Below are positions 18,508 to 29,545 of a stretch of 64,000 bases of DNA, in pieces (the stretch's first letter is position 1; each line of letters opens with the position of its first letter). The position numbers were made by a program, and so were the translations under genes. The DNA comes from Roseibium sediminicola. Lineage in GTDB: Bacteria > Pseudomonadota > Alphaproteobacteria > Rhizobiales > Stappiaceae. Below the pieces are notes generated by a model, which saw only the letters and a program-made list of their open reading frames with translations, searched no databases and was not told where the DNA came from. The stretch lies in contig NZ_JALNMJ010000015.1 in NCBI RefSeq assembly GCF_023156505.1, forward strand, positions 1 to 64,000, given 5' to 3'.

Positions 18508-20496
18508 ATGAACGTCCATACCCCGACGCAGACCAGCGAAACGCTGATGGCCAATGCCCTTCGCGTTCTGGCAATGGATGCGGTCCAGACGGCCAATTCC
18601 GGCCATCCGGGCGCACCCATGGGCCTCGCCGATGTCGCCACGGTGCTGTTCAATCGTTTCCTGAAGATCGACCCGTCAGATCCCTCATGGCCAGACCGCG
18701 ACCGCTTCGTCCTCAGCGCCGGCCACGCCTCGATGCTGGTCTATGCAATCCACCACCTGCTCGGTTATGACGACATGGACACCGGCCAGCTGAAAGCTTT
18801 TCGCCAGCTCGGCGCGCGCACCGCCGGCCACCCCGAATACGGCCATGCCAAGGGCATCGAGACGACCACGGGACCACTCGGCCAGGGCATCGCCACCGCC
18901 GTCGGCATGGCGCTGGCCGAGCGCATGCAGAACGCCCGTTTCGGCGACGATCTGGTCGATCATTTCACCTATGTGCTTGCCGGTGACGGCTGCCTGATGG
19001 AGGGCATCAGCCACGAGGCCATCGACATGGCCGGTCATCTCGGCCTCGGCCGTCTGATCGTCTTCTGGGACGACAACCGCATCACCATCGACGGGCCGAC
19101 AAACCTGTCGACCTCCATGGACCAGACGAAGCGCTTCGAGGCCGCCGGCTGGCAGGTGCTCAGCGTCGATGGCCATGATGCCGAAGCCATCGCCAGGTCC
19201 ATCGCGGCCGCCCGAACCGACACCGGCCGCCCGACGATGATTGCCTGCCGCACGGTGATCGGCCAGGGCGCCCCGACCATGGCCGGCAGTCATAAGGTGC
19301 ACGGGGCGCCGCTTGGCGCGGAAGAGATCGCGGCCGCCAGAAACGCCCTTGCCTGGACCGCACCCGCCTTCGAGACCCCGGCGCCGATCAGAGAGGCCTG
19401 GGAAGACGTTGCGGTCCGGGGCGCCGCCGCCCGCAAGAGCTGGGAAACCCGCAAGGAAACGCATCCTCTGAAACAAGCCTTCGACTCCTCTCTCAAGGCC
19501 CCGGACGCCGGCGCGCTGGCCGCGGCGATTGCCACGCACAAGGAGAAGCTGAGTGCGGAAGCGCCGAAACTGGCCACACGCAAGGCCTCCGAACTCGCGC
19601 TGGAGGTTGTTGGCGCGACGCTACCCAATGCGGTCGGCGGCTCGGCTGACCTGACCGGGTCAAACAACACCTGGACCAGCGGCATGCGCGCCGTTTCCCG
19701 CAAGAATTATGGCGGCAACTACCTGCATTACGGCATTCGCGAACACGGCATGGCCGCGGCCATGAACGGCATCGCACTTCATGGCGGTTTCTTTGCCTAT
19801 GGCGGCACGTTCCTCGCCTTTGCAGACTACTGCCGTCCGGCCATTCGCCTGTCCGCCCTGATGGGCCTGCCGGTCGCCTATGTCATGACCCATGACAGCA
19901 TTGGGCTCGGCGAGGACGGTCCGACCCACCAGCCGGTCGAGACGCTGGCCTCGTTGCGCGCCATGCCGAACCTGACCGTCATCAGACCTGCCGACGCGGT
20001 CGAAACCGCCGAGGCCTGGGAGATCGCGGCAACTTCGCGGACGGCGCCGACCGTGCTGTGCCTGTCCCGCCAGGGATTGCCGACGCTTCGCACGGACCAC
20101 ACCCTCGAAAACAGGACCCGCCGCGGCGCCTATCTTCTGAAGGAGACGGACGGCGACCGGCACGTCACGCTGATCGCGACCGGTTCGGAGGTCGAGATCG
20201 CGCTTGCCGCCGCCGATCTTCTGGCCGTGAACGGCATCAAGGCCGCCATCGTCTCCGCGCCTTCCTTCGAGCTCTTTGCAAGGCAGGACCCGGCCTATCG
20301 CGCCGCGGTGCTCGGAACAGCGCCGCGCGTCGGTGTCGAGGCGGCCGTCCGCCAGGGTTGGGTCGCCCTGATCGGCGCCGACGGCGCCTTTGTCGGCATG
20401 ACCGGCTTCGGCGCCTCAGCGCCGGCCTCCGACCTCTACGAACACTTCGGCATCACCCCGGCCGCGGTCGCAGCCGCCGCCAAGGCCCTGATTTAA
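18508..20496 (+). CDS. tkt: Transketolase
   Basis: A 662-residue thiamin diphosphate enzyme moving two-carbon ketol units in the regenerative phase. Motifs: SGHPGAPMG and the GHASMLVYA His near the N-terminus, thiamin motif [13 protein letters not shown] ... DDNRITIDG (about 155-190), and the pyrimidine-binding region with [13 protein letters not shown] (about 410). It starts at ATG 18508 with AAGGAG about 8 bases upstream, directly after prk. The symbol cbbT is used in this context. A second, housekeeping transketolase elsewhere in the genome is likely. Confidence 0.97.
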   Translation: MNVHTPTQTSETLMANALRVLAMDAVQTANSGHPGAPMGLADVATVLFNRFLKIDPSDPSWPDRDRFVLSAGHASMLVYAIHHLLGYDDMDTGQLKAFRQLGARTAGHPEYGHAKGIETTTGPLGQGIATAVGMALAERMQNARFGDDLVDHFTYVLAGDGCLMEGISHEAIDMAGHLGLGRLIVFWDDNRITIDGPTNLSTSMDQTKRFEAAGWQVLSVDGHDAEAIARSIAAARTDTGRPTMIACRTVIGQGAPTMAGSHKVHGAPLGAEEIAAARNALAWTAPAFETPAPIREAWEDVAVRGAAARKSWETRKETHPLKQAFDSSLKAPDAGALAAAIATHKEKLSAEAPKLATRKASELALEVVGATLPNAVGGSADLTGSNNTWTSGMRAVSRKNYGGNYLHYGIREHGMAAAMNGIALHGGFFAYGGTFLAFADYCRPAIRLSALMGLPVAYVMTHDSIGLGEDGPTHQPVETLASLRAMPNLTVIRPADAVETAEAWEIAATSRTAPTVLCLSRQGLPTLRTDHTLENRTRRGAYLLKETDGDRHVTLIATGSEVEIALAAADLLAVNGIKAAIVSAPSFELFARQDPAYRAAVLGTAPRVGVEAAVRQGWVALIGADGAFVGMTGFGASAPASDLYEHFGITPAAVAAAAKALI

Positions 20497-23082
<2,586 letters not shown>

Positions 23083-23142
23083 CCCGACTTTTCACACCGC
23101 CGGCACGCCGGCGGACCTCACCCGATTTAAAGGAGCAAACCC

Positions 23143-23562
23143 ATGCGTCTCAGACAGGGCCAGTTCAGCTTTCTGCCGGATCTCACCGATGCGCAGATCC
23201 ACGACCAGGCACAATATGCCATCGACAACGGCTGGGCCGTGTCGGTCGAATACACCGACGATCCACATCCCCGGAACACTTATTGGGAAATGTGGGGCCA
23301 CCCGATGTTCGACAATCCGGATGCCGCCGCCGTGGTGTTCGAGATCAATGAATGCCGCAAGGAACATGGCGGCAAATACATCCGCGTGATCGCCTTCGAC
23401 AGCAGCGCCGGCTGGGAGTCGATCCGGATGAGCTTCATTGTCAACCGGCCTAAGGACGAGCCCGGCTTCCGTGTGGTCCGTCAGGAAGGCGAAGGCCGCA
23501 TCATCCGCTACACCGTGGAAAGCTATGCCGTTCGTGAGCCCGAAGGGCGCCGTTACGCCTGA
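23143..23562 (+). CDS. cbbS: RuBisCO small subunit
   Basis: A 139-residue small subunit that caps the L8S8 enzyme. MRLRQGQFSFLPDLTDAQI and EYTDDPHPRNTYWEMWGHPMF are typical of red-type small subunits, which also have a C-terminal hairpin extension (here RIIRYTVESYAVREPEGRRYA). It is 60 bases after cbbL, with AAAGGAG before the ATG, and is followed by cbbX. Confidence 0.98.
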   Translation: MRLRQGQFSFLPDLTDAQIHDQAQYAIDNGWAVSVEYTDDPHPRNTYWEMWGHPMFDNPDAAAVVFEINECRKEHGGKYIRVIAFDSSAGWESIRMSFIVNRPKDEPGFRVVRQEGEGRIIRYTVESYAVREPEGRRYA

Positions 23563-23637
23563 GCGGGTCACAGCGGGCCGCCGAGCCATTCCTTCCTCCG
23601 GCCGGCGGCCCGCCTTTTTAGAACGGGAGCAGTCATC

Positions 23638-24570
23638 ATGTCCGATAACGGCACCAGACCACCGACCGAAGTCGACCTTGCAGCGGCCTATGAGGAAAGC
23701 GGTGTGCGCGACATCCTGCGCGAGCTCGAAGACACCATGATCGGGCTCGGCCCGGTCAAACAGCGCATCCGGGAATCGGCGGCGCTGCTGCTGGTCGACC
23801 AGGCACGGCGGCAAATGGGTCTGGCGACCGACACGCCGACCCTGCACATGAGCTTCACCGGCAACCCGGGCACCGGCAAGACCACCGTGGCGCTCAAGAT
23901 GGCCAGCCTGCTGCACCGGCTCGGCTATGTGCGCAAGGGACATCTGGTGACCGTGACCCGGGACGATCTGGTCGGCCAATACATCGGCCACACGGCACCC
24001 AAGACCAAGGAAATCCTGAAAAAGGCCATGGGCGGCGTCCTCTTCATCGACGAGGCCTATTATCTCTACAGGCCCGAAAACGAGCGCGACTACGGCCAGG
24101 AAGCGATCGAGATCCTGCTGCAGGTCATGGAAAACAACCGCGACGACCTGGTCGTGATCTTGGCCGGTTATGGCGACCGGATGGACCGGTTTTTCGAATC
24201 CAACCCCGGCTTCCGCTCCCGCATTGCCCATCACATCGAGTTTCCCGACTATTCGGACGACGAGCTGCTGCGTATTTCAGAAGGCATGCTGGCCGACCAG
24301 AACTATGCCTTCGATGACGAGGCCCGCCAGACGATGGTCGAGTATATCGCCGCGCGCCGGACCCAATCCCATTTCGCCAATGCCCGTTCGATCCGCAACG
24401 CGCTCGACCGCGCCCGATTGCGCCAGGCCAACCGCCTGTTCAGCGAAGCCGCGGGCCCGGTCGATGCGACTGCGCTCTCAACCATCCGCGAGGCGGACAT
24501 CCGGGCCAGTCGCGTCTTCCGTGGTGGTCTCGACACGGACCGTCCCGTCCGGCGGGACGCCGCCGAATGA
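23638..24570 (+). CDS. cbbX: Red-type RuBisCO activase CbbX
   Basis: A 310-residue AAA+ ATPase that remodels inhibited red-type RuBisCO by pulling on the large-subunit C-terminus. The Walker A motif GNPGTGKTT is at about residue 76, Walker [12 protein letters not shown] at about 137, and the arginine-finger region [15 protein letters not shown] is present. Red-type CbbX is allosterically activated by ribulose bisphosphate. Its place right after cbbS is the standard arrangement and confirms the RuBisCO type. GGGAG precedes the ATG. Confidence 0.97.
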   Translation: MSDNGTRPPTEVDLAAAYEESGVRDILRELEDTMIGLGPVKQRIRESAALLLVDQARRQMGLATDTPTLHMSFTGNPGTGKTTVALKMASLLHRLGYVRKGHLVTVTRDDLVGQYIGHTAPKTKEILKKAMGGVLFIDEAYYLYRPENERDYGQEAIEILLQVMENNRDDLVVILAGYGDRMDRFFESNPGFRSRIAHHIEFPDYSDDELLRISEGMLADQNYAFDDEARQTMVEYIAARRTQSHFANARSIRNALDRARLRQANRLFSEAAGPVDATALSTIREADIRASRVFRGGLDTDRPVRRDAAE

Positions 24571-24599
24571 TCCCCTCTTCTTCAACAAGGTGACACCAG

Positions 24600-25301
24600 A
24601 TGACCTTCAGCCGATCCATCAAGATCGCCCCGTCGATCCTGTCCGCGGACTTTGCCGATTTCGGCCGGGAGATCGAAGCCATTGAGGACCAGGGCTGTGA
24701 CTGGGTGCATGTCGACGTGATGGACGGGCATTTTGTGCCCAACCTCACCTTCGGTCCGCCGCTCTGCAAGGCGATCCGGCCGCATATCACGACGGTCATG
24801 GACGTGCATCTGATGATCGCCCCGGTCGATCCTTATATCGACGCCTTCGCAGAGGCCGGCGCCGACATCATCACCGCGCATCTGGAAGCCGGTCCGCATC
24901 CGCACCGGACCCTGCAGGCTATCCGCGCGACAGGGAAGAAGGCTGGCCTGGCGCTCAATCCGGGCACGCCGGTGGAGGCCGTGATCCCGCTTCTGGATCT
25001 CACCGACCTCATTTGCGTGATGACGGTCAATCCGGGTTTCGGCGGTCAGTCCTTCATCGCCGGCCAACTCGTCCAGATCCGGCGGCTCAAGGCCCTGATC
25101 GGCGACCGGCCGATCCATATCGAGGTCGATGGCGGTGTCGATCCTGCGACCGCGCCGCTTGTGGCCGAAGCCGGCGCCGATGTGCTGGTCGCCGGCTCCG
25201 CGGTTTTTCGCGGCGGCTCGGTCGAGGCCCCGGAGAAATATGGCGCCAACATCCGGGCCATTCGCGAGTCGGCAAACGCGGCGCTCCACCTGGCGGCCTG
25301 A
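24600..25301 (+). CDS. rpe: Ribulose-phosphate 3-epimerase
   Basis: A 233-residue TIM-barrel enzyme interconverting xylulose 5-phosphate and ribulose 5-phosphate, supplying phosphoribulokinase. Motifs: IAPSILSADFADF, the metal-binding HVDVMDGHFVPNLTFG, VMDVHLMI, MTVNPGFGGQSFI and EVDGGVDPATAP. ATG 24600 is 29 bases after cbbX, with AAGGTGA upstream. CbbE is the operon name. Confidence 0.97.
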   Translation: MTFSRSIKIAPSILSADFADFGREIEAIEDQGCDWVHVDVMDGHFVPNLTFGPPLCKAIRPHITTVMDVHLMIAPVDPYIDAFAEAGADIITAHLEAGPHPHRTLQAIRATGKKAGLALNPGTPVEAVIPLLDLTDLICVMTVNPGFGGQSFIAGQLVQIRRLKALIGDRPIHIEVDGGVDPATAPLVAEAGADVLVAGSAVFRGGSVEAPEKYGANIRAIRESANAALHLAA

Positions 25302-25404
25302 GTGAAAGACTTGCGCACGCGGCCACTCGTGCGCGTTCGGCGGTCGTCGGCTATGATTGCCGCCGCGCCCGTCCGGCACCGCAACTTGCAAAGGAATATC
25401 TCTT

Positions 25405-25959
25405 ATGGCCGCCACACCGCCCGTCTGCGATTTCGGCTGGAAAGCCCCGTCCTTCGAATTGCCCGCCACCGACGGCAGAACCTACAGCCTGGCCGACATT
25501 GCCGGTCCGAAGGGCACGCTGATCATGTTCATCTGCAATCACTGCCCCTATGTGGTGGCGGTGCGGGACCGTATCCTGCGCGATGCCCGCGACCTCGCGG
25601 CTCTCGGCATCGGCGTGGCCGCCATCAGCGCCAACGACACCGAGGCCTATCCGCAGGACAGTTTTGAGAAGATGAAAGAGTTGGCGGAGCGGGAGAATTT
25701 TCCCTTCCCTTATCTCTATGATGAGGACCAGTCGGTCGCCCGGGCCTACGACGCCGTCTGCACACCGGACTTTTTCGGCTTCAATTCCGCCCTGGAATTG
25801 CAATATCGCGGCCGACTCGATGCCTCTCGCAGGGAAAGCGGCCCGCCGGATCTGCGCCGGGATCTTTATGAAGCCATGCGGCAGGTGGCAGAAACCGGAA
25901 AGGGTCCGGAAGACCAGATCCCGTCCATGGGCTGTTCGATCAAGTGGAAGGCCGCATGA
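25405..25959 (+). CDS. Thioredoxin-fold (redoxin/AhpC-TSA-like) protein
   Basis: A 184-residue cytosolic protein of the thioredoxin superfamily, in the 'thioredoxin family protein' group with a CNHCPYV active-site region near residue 49 instead of CGPC. The fold elements APSFELPATDGRTYSLADIAG and GVAAISANDTEAYPQDSFEKM are typical. It has no signal peptide. It sits between rpe and gph, its stop overlapping the gph start (ATGA), so it is translated with the cbb genes. A redox link to the Calvin cycle is tempting but not shown by sequence. AAAGGA precedes ATG 25405. Confidence 0.85.
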   Translation: MAATPPVCDFGWKAPSFELPATDGRTYSLADIAGPKGTLIMFICNHCPYVVAVRDRILRDARDLAALGIGVAAISANDTEAYPQDSFEKMKELAERENFPFPYLYDEDQSVARAYDAVCTPDFFGFNSALELQYRGRLDASRRESGPPDLRRDLYEAMRQVAETGKGPEDQIPSMGCSIKWKAA

Positions 25960-26624
25960 CGCCGATTCTGATCTTCGATCTGGACGGCACGCTGATCGAC
26001 AGCGCGCCGGACCTGCATGCCGCCGCCAGCCGGATGCTTGAAGCGGAGGGCGAAGCGCCGCTGCCTCTTGCCACCATCCGCTCATTCATCGGCAACGGCA
26101 TTCCCGTCCTGGTCGACCGGATCATCGCGGCGACGGCGCTTTCTCCGGTGGATCGCAACCGTCTCGTTGCCGGCTTCCTTGCCGACTACCAGGCCCACGC
26201 CACGGACCTGACGGTCCCCTACCCGGATGTCGCGGCAACACTCACCACCCTGAAACAGGCAGGCCACGCCCTGGCGGTCTGCACCAACAAACCGGCAGCG
26301 CCGGCGCACGAAATTCTGACCGATCTTGGCCTTGCGTCTTTTTTCGATGATCTGATCGGCGGCGACAGCTTGCCAAGCCGCAAACCCGATCCGGAAGGCC
26401 TTCTAATTCTTCGGGATCGCCTGGGTTCAGGCCCGGTCGTCTATGTCGGCGACAGCGAGGTCGATGCGCAAACAGCCCAAAATGCGGGCGTGCCGTTTGC
26501 TCTTTTCACGGAAGGTTACCGGAAGAGCCCGGTGGGAGAGATTCCGCACACGGTCAGGTTTTCAAAATTCAACGATCTGCCGCAACAGGTCGAAAGCCTG
26601 CTGGCAATAGCAGGCCAAGCGTAA
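25956..26624 (+). CDS. gph: Phosphoglycolate phosphatase
   Basis: A 222-residue HAD-superfamily hydrolase. Motif I FDLDGTLIDSAPDL is at residues about 6-19, motif II region VCTNKP at about 107-112, and motif III/IV SRKPDPEGL ... YVGDSEVDAQTAQNAG follows. It removes 2-phosphoglycolate made by the oxygenase reaction of RuBisCO, which explains its place at the end of the cbb operon (cbbZ in other species). The ATG at 25956 overlaps the stop of the redoxin gene; GTG 25944 is an unlikely alternative. Confidence 0.94.
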   Translation: MTPILIFDLDGTLIDSAPDLHAAASRMLEAEGEAPLPLATIRSFIGNGIPVLVDRIIAATALSPVDRNRLVAGFLADYQAHATDLTVPYPDVAATLTTLKQAGHALAVCTNKPAAPAHEILTDLGLASFFDDLIGGDSLPSRKPDPEGLLILRDRLGSGPVVYVGDSEVDAQTAQNAGVPFALFTEGYRKSPVGEIPHTVRFSKFNDLPQQVESLLAIAGQA

Positions 26625-26663
26625 GCCGAACCCGTGTTGGATTCGGGCAAGAAATCGATCGGT

Positions 26664-26810
26664 TTACGGCGTTGCCGGTGTGTGCAGGGTGGTGACCGGC
26701 ACGCCGGACGCGACCGTGTTGTCGGTCAGGGCAAGGCTCGGATTGGTGGCCTTGGTGGCGGCGACGCCGACAAGGATCAGCGCGACGACGGCAATGCTCC
26801 AGAACTTCAT
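26664..26810 (-). CDS. Small 48-residue protein with signal/anchor segment
   Basis: Between gph and the GntR gene, the minus strand encodes MKFWSIAVVALILVGVAATK, then a short polar part ending TTLHTPATP. The first 18 residues form one hydrophobic helix after a single Lys, so it is a short membrane or exported peptide. ATG 26810 has GGAG 7 bases upstream. The frame is too short to be certain. It faces the end of the cbb operon (convergent). I do not recognise a family. Confidence 0.55.
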   Translation of the reverse strand: MKFWSIAVVALILVGVAATKATNPSLALTDNTVASGVPVTTLHTPATP

Positions 26811-27218
26811 GTCTCTGCTCCGTTTGCTTTGGCCGCCCCCGCCAAGTCGCTGCAGGCCGTTCCGGCGGACGAATCGATCTTCGACTTTCGTCTATATTAG
26901 ACTTTAGGATGAGTAAGGGCAATCCCGTAGAGTTACGTACTGGGACGGACACCCGATTTGTCGGCTCGTTGGCATCTTGTCAGAAGAATATCCTGCACGC
27001 CGAGCAACAGCTGCAACAGCCTGATTGATCGTCTATTGAAATGCCTGGCGCTCCACCCGCCGGGATCGGACACCATTCCAGTCGCTGAGGGAAAGCATGC
27101 GCCTACGACGTGAAACCCATATCTGACTAACAGACTACAGAACTGAGTTTTGCCGTTGACCGGAACGGTCTCACCGGTTCCAGGCCCTTTTCGTCAGGTC
27201 GGCACGAAATCCGGATCG
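26811..27218. other. Intergenic region, no gene seen
   Basis: About 0.4 kb. It should carry the promoter of the small protein at 26664-26810. A short palindrome GTCTA-TAT-TAGAC lies at 26890-26902, about 80 bases upstream of that start. No terminator with a clear T run was seen at the end of the GntR gene. Confidence 0.5.
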
Positions 27219-27950
27219 TCACGCGCTCCGCGGCTTGCGCCGCTGTGCGGCCAGGTCCTTGGTATAGGCGGCCAGGGCGTCCAGTTGCTGCTGCGCCGCG
27301 CCACCGTCACGCGCCTCAAGGGCCGCGGCAAGGGCCTCGTGCAGATCGGCGATCCGCTCCCGGTCGCGCAGCCGGTAGACCAGCATGTTCATCAGGGGCT
27401 GCATGGCCTCGAAGGCGGCCGACAGCTGAAAGCTTAGCAGGGGATTGCCCGTGGCGGCGGCAATCGCCGAATGGAAAGCAACATCCGAAGCGCAGAATTC
27501 CACATCGGTGGTCAGGCTGTCGCGCTGGCGTGCGATCTCCCGGCGCATGTCCGACAAATGATTGTCAGAGCGTTTTTCCGCCGCCAGCGGCAAGGCAGAG
27601 GCTTCCAGCGCGAACCGGGCCTCCACCGCGTCTTCCAGCGCGATGTCGTTCATGCCGATCAGGAGCCGGGTGGTCGTCACCAGATTGTCCTGGGCTTCGT
27701 CCCAGGTGATGCGGTTGACGAAGGCGCCACCCGAAGAGCCGCGTTCGCTGCGAATGAGGTTTTGCGCTGCCAGGCGCTTCAGCGCCTCGCGCACCGTTGA
27801 CCGGGACACGCCGAACCGTTCGGCCAGCTCCGCCTCGCTCGGCAACCGTTCCTCGCTGGCAAGCCGGCCTTCCAGAATGGCGTCGCGGATGGCATTGGCG
27901 ATCTGGACCGAGAGGCCCTCTTTCTGAATCGTGTTGAATTCAATCGCCAA
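27219..27950 (-). CDS. GntR (FadR subfamily) regulator, likely of the DMSP operon
   Basis: A 243-residue regulator with an N-terminal winged helix-turn-helix (about 15-75: IANAIRDAILEGRL ... LPSEAELAERFGVSRSTVREALKRL) and an all-helical FCD effector domain (EARFALEASALPLAA ... FHSAIAAATGNPLLS). FCD-type GntR proteins bind small organic acids. The start is TTG 27950 (LAIEFNT), supported by GGAG 6 bases upstream. It is divergent from the DUF2182-DUF1326-dmdA-acuI operon, and a GntR gene next to dmdA is known in Ruegeria-type organisms, so control of the DMSP genes is likely but inferred. Confidence 0.9.
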   Translation of the reverse strand: MAIEFNTIQKEGLSVQIANAIRDAILEGRLASEERLPSEAELAERFGVSRSTVREALKRLAAQNLIRSERGSSGGAFVNRITWDEAQDNLVTTTRLLIGMNDIALEDAVEARFALEASALPLAAEKRSDNHLSDMRREIARQRDSLTTDVEFCASDVAFHSAIAAATGNPLLSFQLSAAFEAMQPLMNMLVYRLRDRERIADLHEALAAALEARDGGAAQQQLDALAAYTKDLAAQRRKPRSA

Positions 27951-28026
27951 GTCGGTCTCCGGCTATCTTGCAAATGTGCAGGCAAGTTACTGGGGCGCCC
28001 GGCAAGGGTCAATTAAAATGTTTAAA

Positions 28027-28050
28027 TGTCTGACAATTAAATGTTTGACT
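28027..28050. promoter_or_regulatory. Candidate GntR operator, two related sites
   Basis: TGTCTGACA (28027-28035) is a perfect palindrome. A degenerate copy TGTTTGACT (28042-28050) lies 15 bases further on. The TGTC-N-GACA core resembles FadR/FCD-type half-sites (GT-N3-AC), and the sites lie between the regulator and the operon it probably controls. Confidence 0.5.
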
Positions 28051-28102
28051 TTTGCACATTGTAAGCGCAGCGTATGGCCAACGACGATCTCGGGAGGATC
28101 AG

Positions 28103-28891
28103 ATGGAGACCATGACGCGGCTGCTCACCGGCCAGAGAGGCCTGTGGCTGGCCTTCTATGGCAGCGTGCTTGCGGCCTGGGGCGCCCTGTTCGCCATGCA
28201 GGCGCAATTGCCTGCCGCCCTGAGCGTTGACGGTCTCGGATATTTTCTGTCGCTCTGCCGGACCACGGCTGCGGATGCAGGTTTTGTCTCCGCCCTCATC
28301 ATGTGGTCACTGATGGCGCTCGCCATGATGGCGCCGACCGCCTTCCCGGCCTTTCGCACCTATGCACAGCTCAACCGGACAGCCGGCTCCGGATCTCCAC
28401 CGCTCATCGCCCTCTTCGCCGGCTACATGACGGTCTGGCTCGGCTTCGCGGTCCTGGCGGCTTTTCTGCAAGTCCGGCTTGCGGAATTCGGCCTGGTCTC
28501 AACGTTCGGCCAGTCGATCTCGGCACCGCTCAACGGCGTTCTTCTGCTGCTGGCGGGAGCCTATCAGTTCAGCGCCCTGAAGGAGGCCTGTCTCAACGCC
28601 TGCCAGAGCCCGATGACCTTCTTTTTCAGTCACTGGCAACCCGGTGCAAAAGGTGGCGCGAAACTGGGCCTGCGACTCGGCGCCGTCTGTCTCGGCTGCT
28701 GCTGGGCCCTGATGCTGCTCGCCTTTGTCGCCGGCACCATGAACCTCGCGTTCATGGGCCTCGCCATGGTGCTGATGAGCCTAGAAAAACTGCCGGCGAT
28801 CGGCGCACGCCTCACCGCACCGCTTGGTGTCTTTCTCATTCTGGCGGGAGCGGTGGTGCTGCTCCTGTCCGCTTTCATACCATTCAACTAG
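28103..28891 (+). CDS. DUF2182 integral membrane protein
   Basis: A 262-residue protein with about six membrane helices. The family signatures are present: MWSLMALAMMAPTAFP (about residues 72-87), the two-Cys segment ACLNACQSP and the CLGCCWALM motif (about 197-205) followed by GTMNLAFMGL. DUF2182 proteins are described as predicted metal-binding membrane proteins; function is unproven. It starts at ATG 28103 with GGGAGG before it and is 10 bases ahead of the DUF1326 gene, a pairing seen in other genomes. Here it heads a cluster with dmdA. Confidence 0.85.
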   Translation: METMTRLLTGQRGLWLAFYGSVLAAWGALFAMQAQLPAALSVDGLGYFLSLCRTTAADAGFVSALIMWSLMALAMMAPTAFPAFRTYAQLNRTAGSGSPPLIALFAGYMTVWLGFAVLAAFLQVRLAEFGLVSTFGQSISAPLNGVLLLLAGAYQFSALKEACLNACQSPMTFFFSHWQPGAKGGAKLGLRLGAVCLGCCWALMLLAFVAGTMNLAFMGLAMVLMSLEKLPAIGARLTAPLGVFLILAGAVVLLLSAFIPFN

Positions 28892-28901
28892 GGAGAAAAT
28901 C

Positions 28902-29528
28902 ATGTCCGGATGGGCCATTCGCGGCGAACTGATTCTGAACTGCAACTGCACGGTCTTTTGTCCTTGCGTCGTTTCGCTCGGCAAGCATCCGCCCACCGAG
29001 GGCTATTGCCAGACCTGGGGCGGTGTGCGCATCGACGAAGGCCATTTCATGGGCGAGGATCTGTCTGGCCTGAACATCGGGCTCCTGATCGAAATCCCCG
29101 GGCTGATGGCACGCGGCAACTGGAAAGCCGCCGTCTTTATCGACGACCGGGCAAGCGAAGCTGCCTATGACGGTTTGGTCAAAATCTTCTCTGGCGAGGT
29201 CAAGGGCACCACGGGCCTCTTCAAGGTGCTGGTGAGCGAGTTTCTCGGCGCGGAGCGGGCCCCCATTTCCTACACGACCGAGGGCAAGACACGCCGGCTG
29301 GTTGTCGGGCGGGCGATCAAGGGAGAGGTTGTCCCGGTACAGGGCGCGGATCCGGAGAAAGATCTGGTGATCACCAACACCGAATACTGGATGGGATCCG
29401 ACATCACGGTCGCGACCGCAACGCAAGGGCGTGTCCGCGCCTATGGCCGCGTCTGGGACTTTGACGGCCGCAGTGCCGAAATCTGCCAGATCGACTGGTC
29501 CGGCCCCGCCGCCGAACAAGCCGCTTAA
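28902..29528 (+). CDS. DUF1326 protein with CxC...CxC motif
   Basis: A 208-residue soluble protein. Near the N-terminus, LNCNCTVFCPC gives C14-x-C16 and C20-x-C22, a likely metal- or thiol-active site. The rest (GLNIGLLIEIPGLMARGNWKA, TEYWMGSDITVATATQGRVRAYGR) follows the DUF1326 pattern. Function is unknown. It lies between DUF2182 and dmdA with short gaps (10 and 17 bases), so all are probably on one transcript. Signal peptide not seen. It might work with DUF2182 in binding or delivering a metal; this is an inference from the Cys motifs. Confidence 0.85.
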   Translation: MSGWAIRGELILNCNCTVFCPCVVSLGKHPPTEGYCQTWGGVRIDEGHFMGEDLSGLNIGLLIEIPGLMARGNWKAAVFIDDRASEAAYDGLVKIFSGEVKGTTGLFKVLVSEFLGAERAPISYTTEGKTRRLVVGRAIKGEVVPVQGADPEKDLVITNTEYWMGSDITVATATQGRVRAYGRVWDFDGRSAEICQIDWSGPAAEQAA

Positions 29529-29545
29529 GGCCCGAGGAGGTCGCC

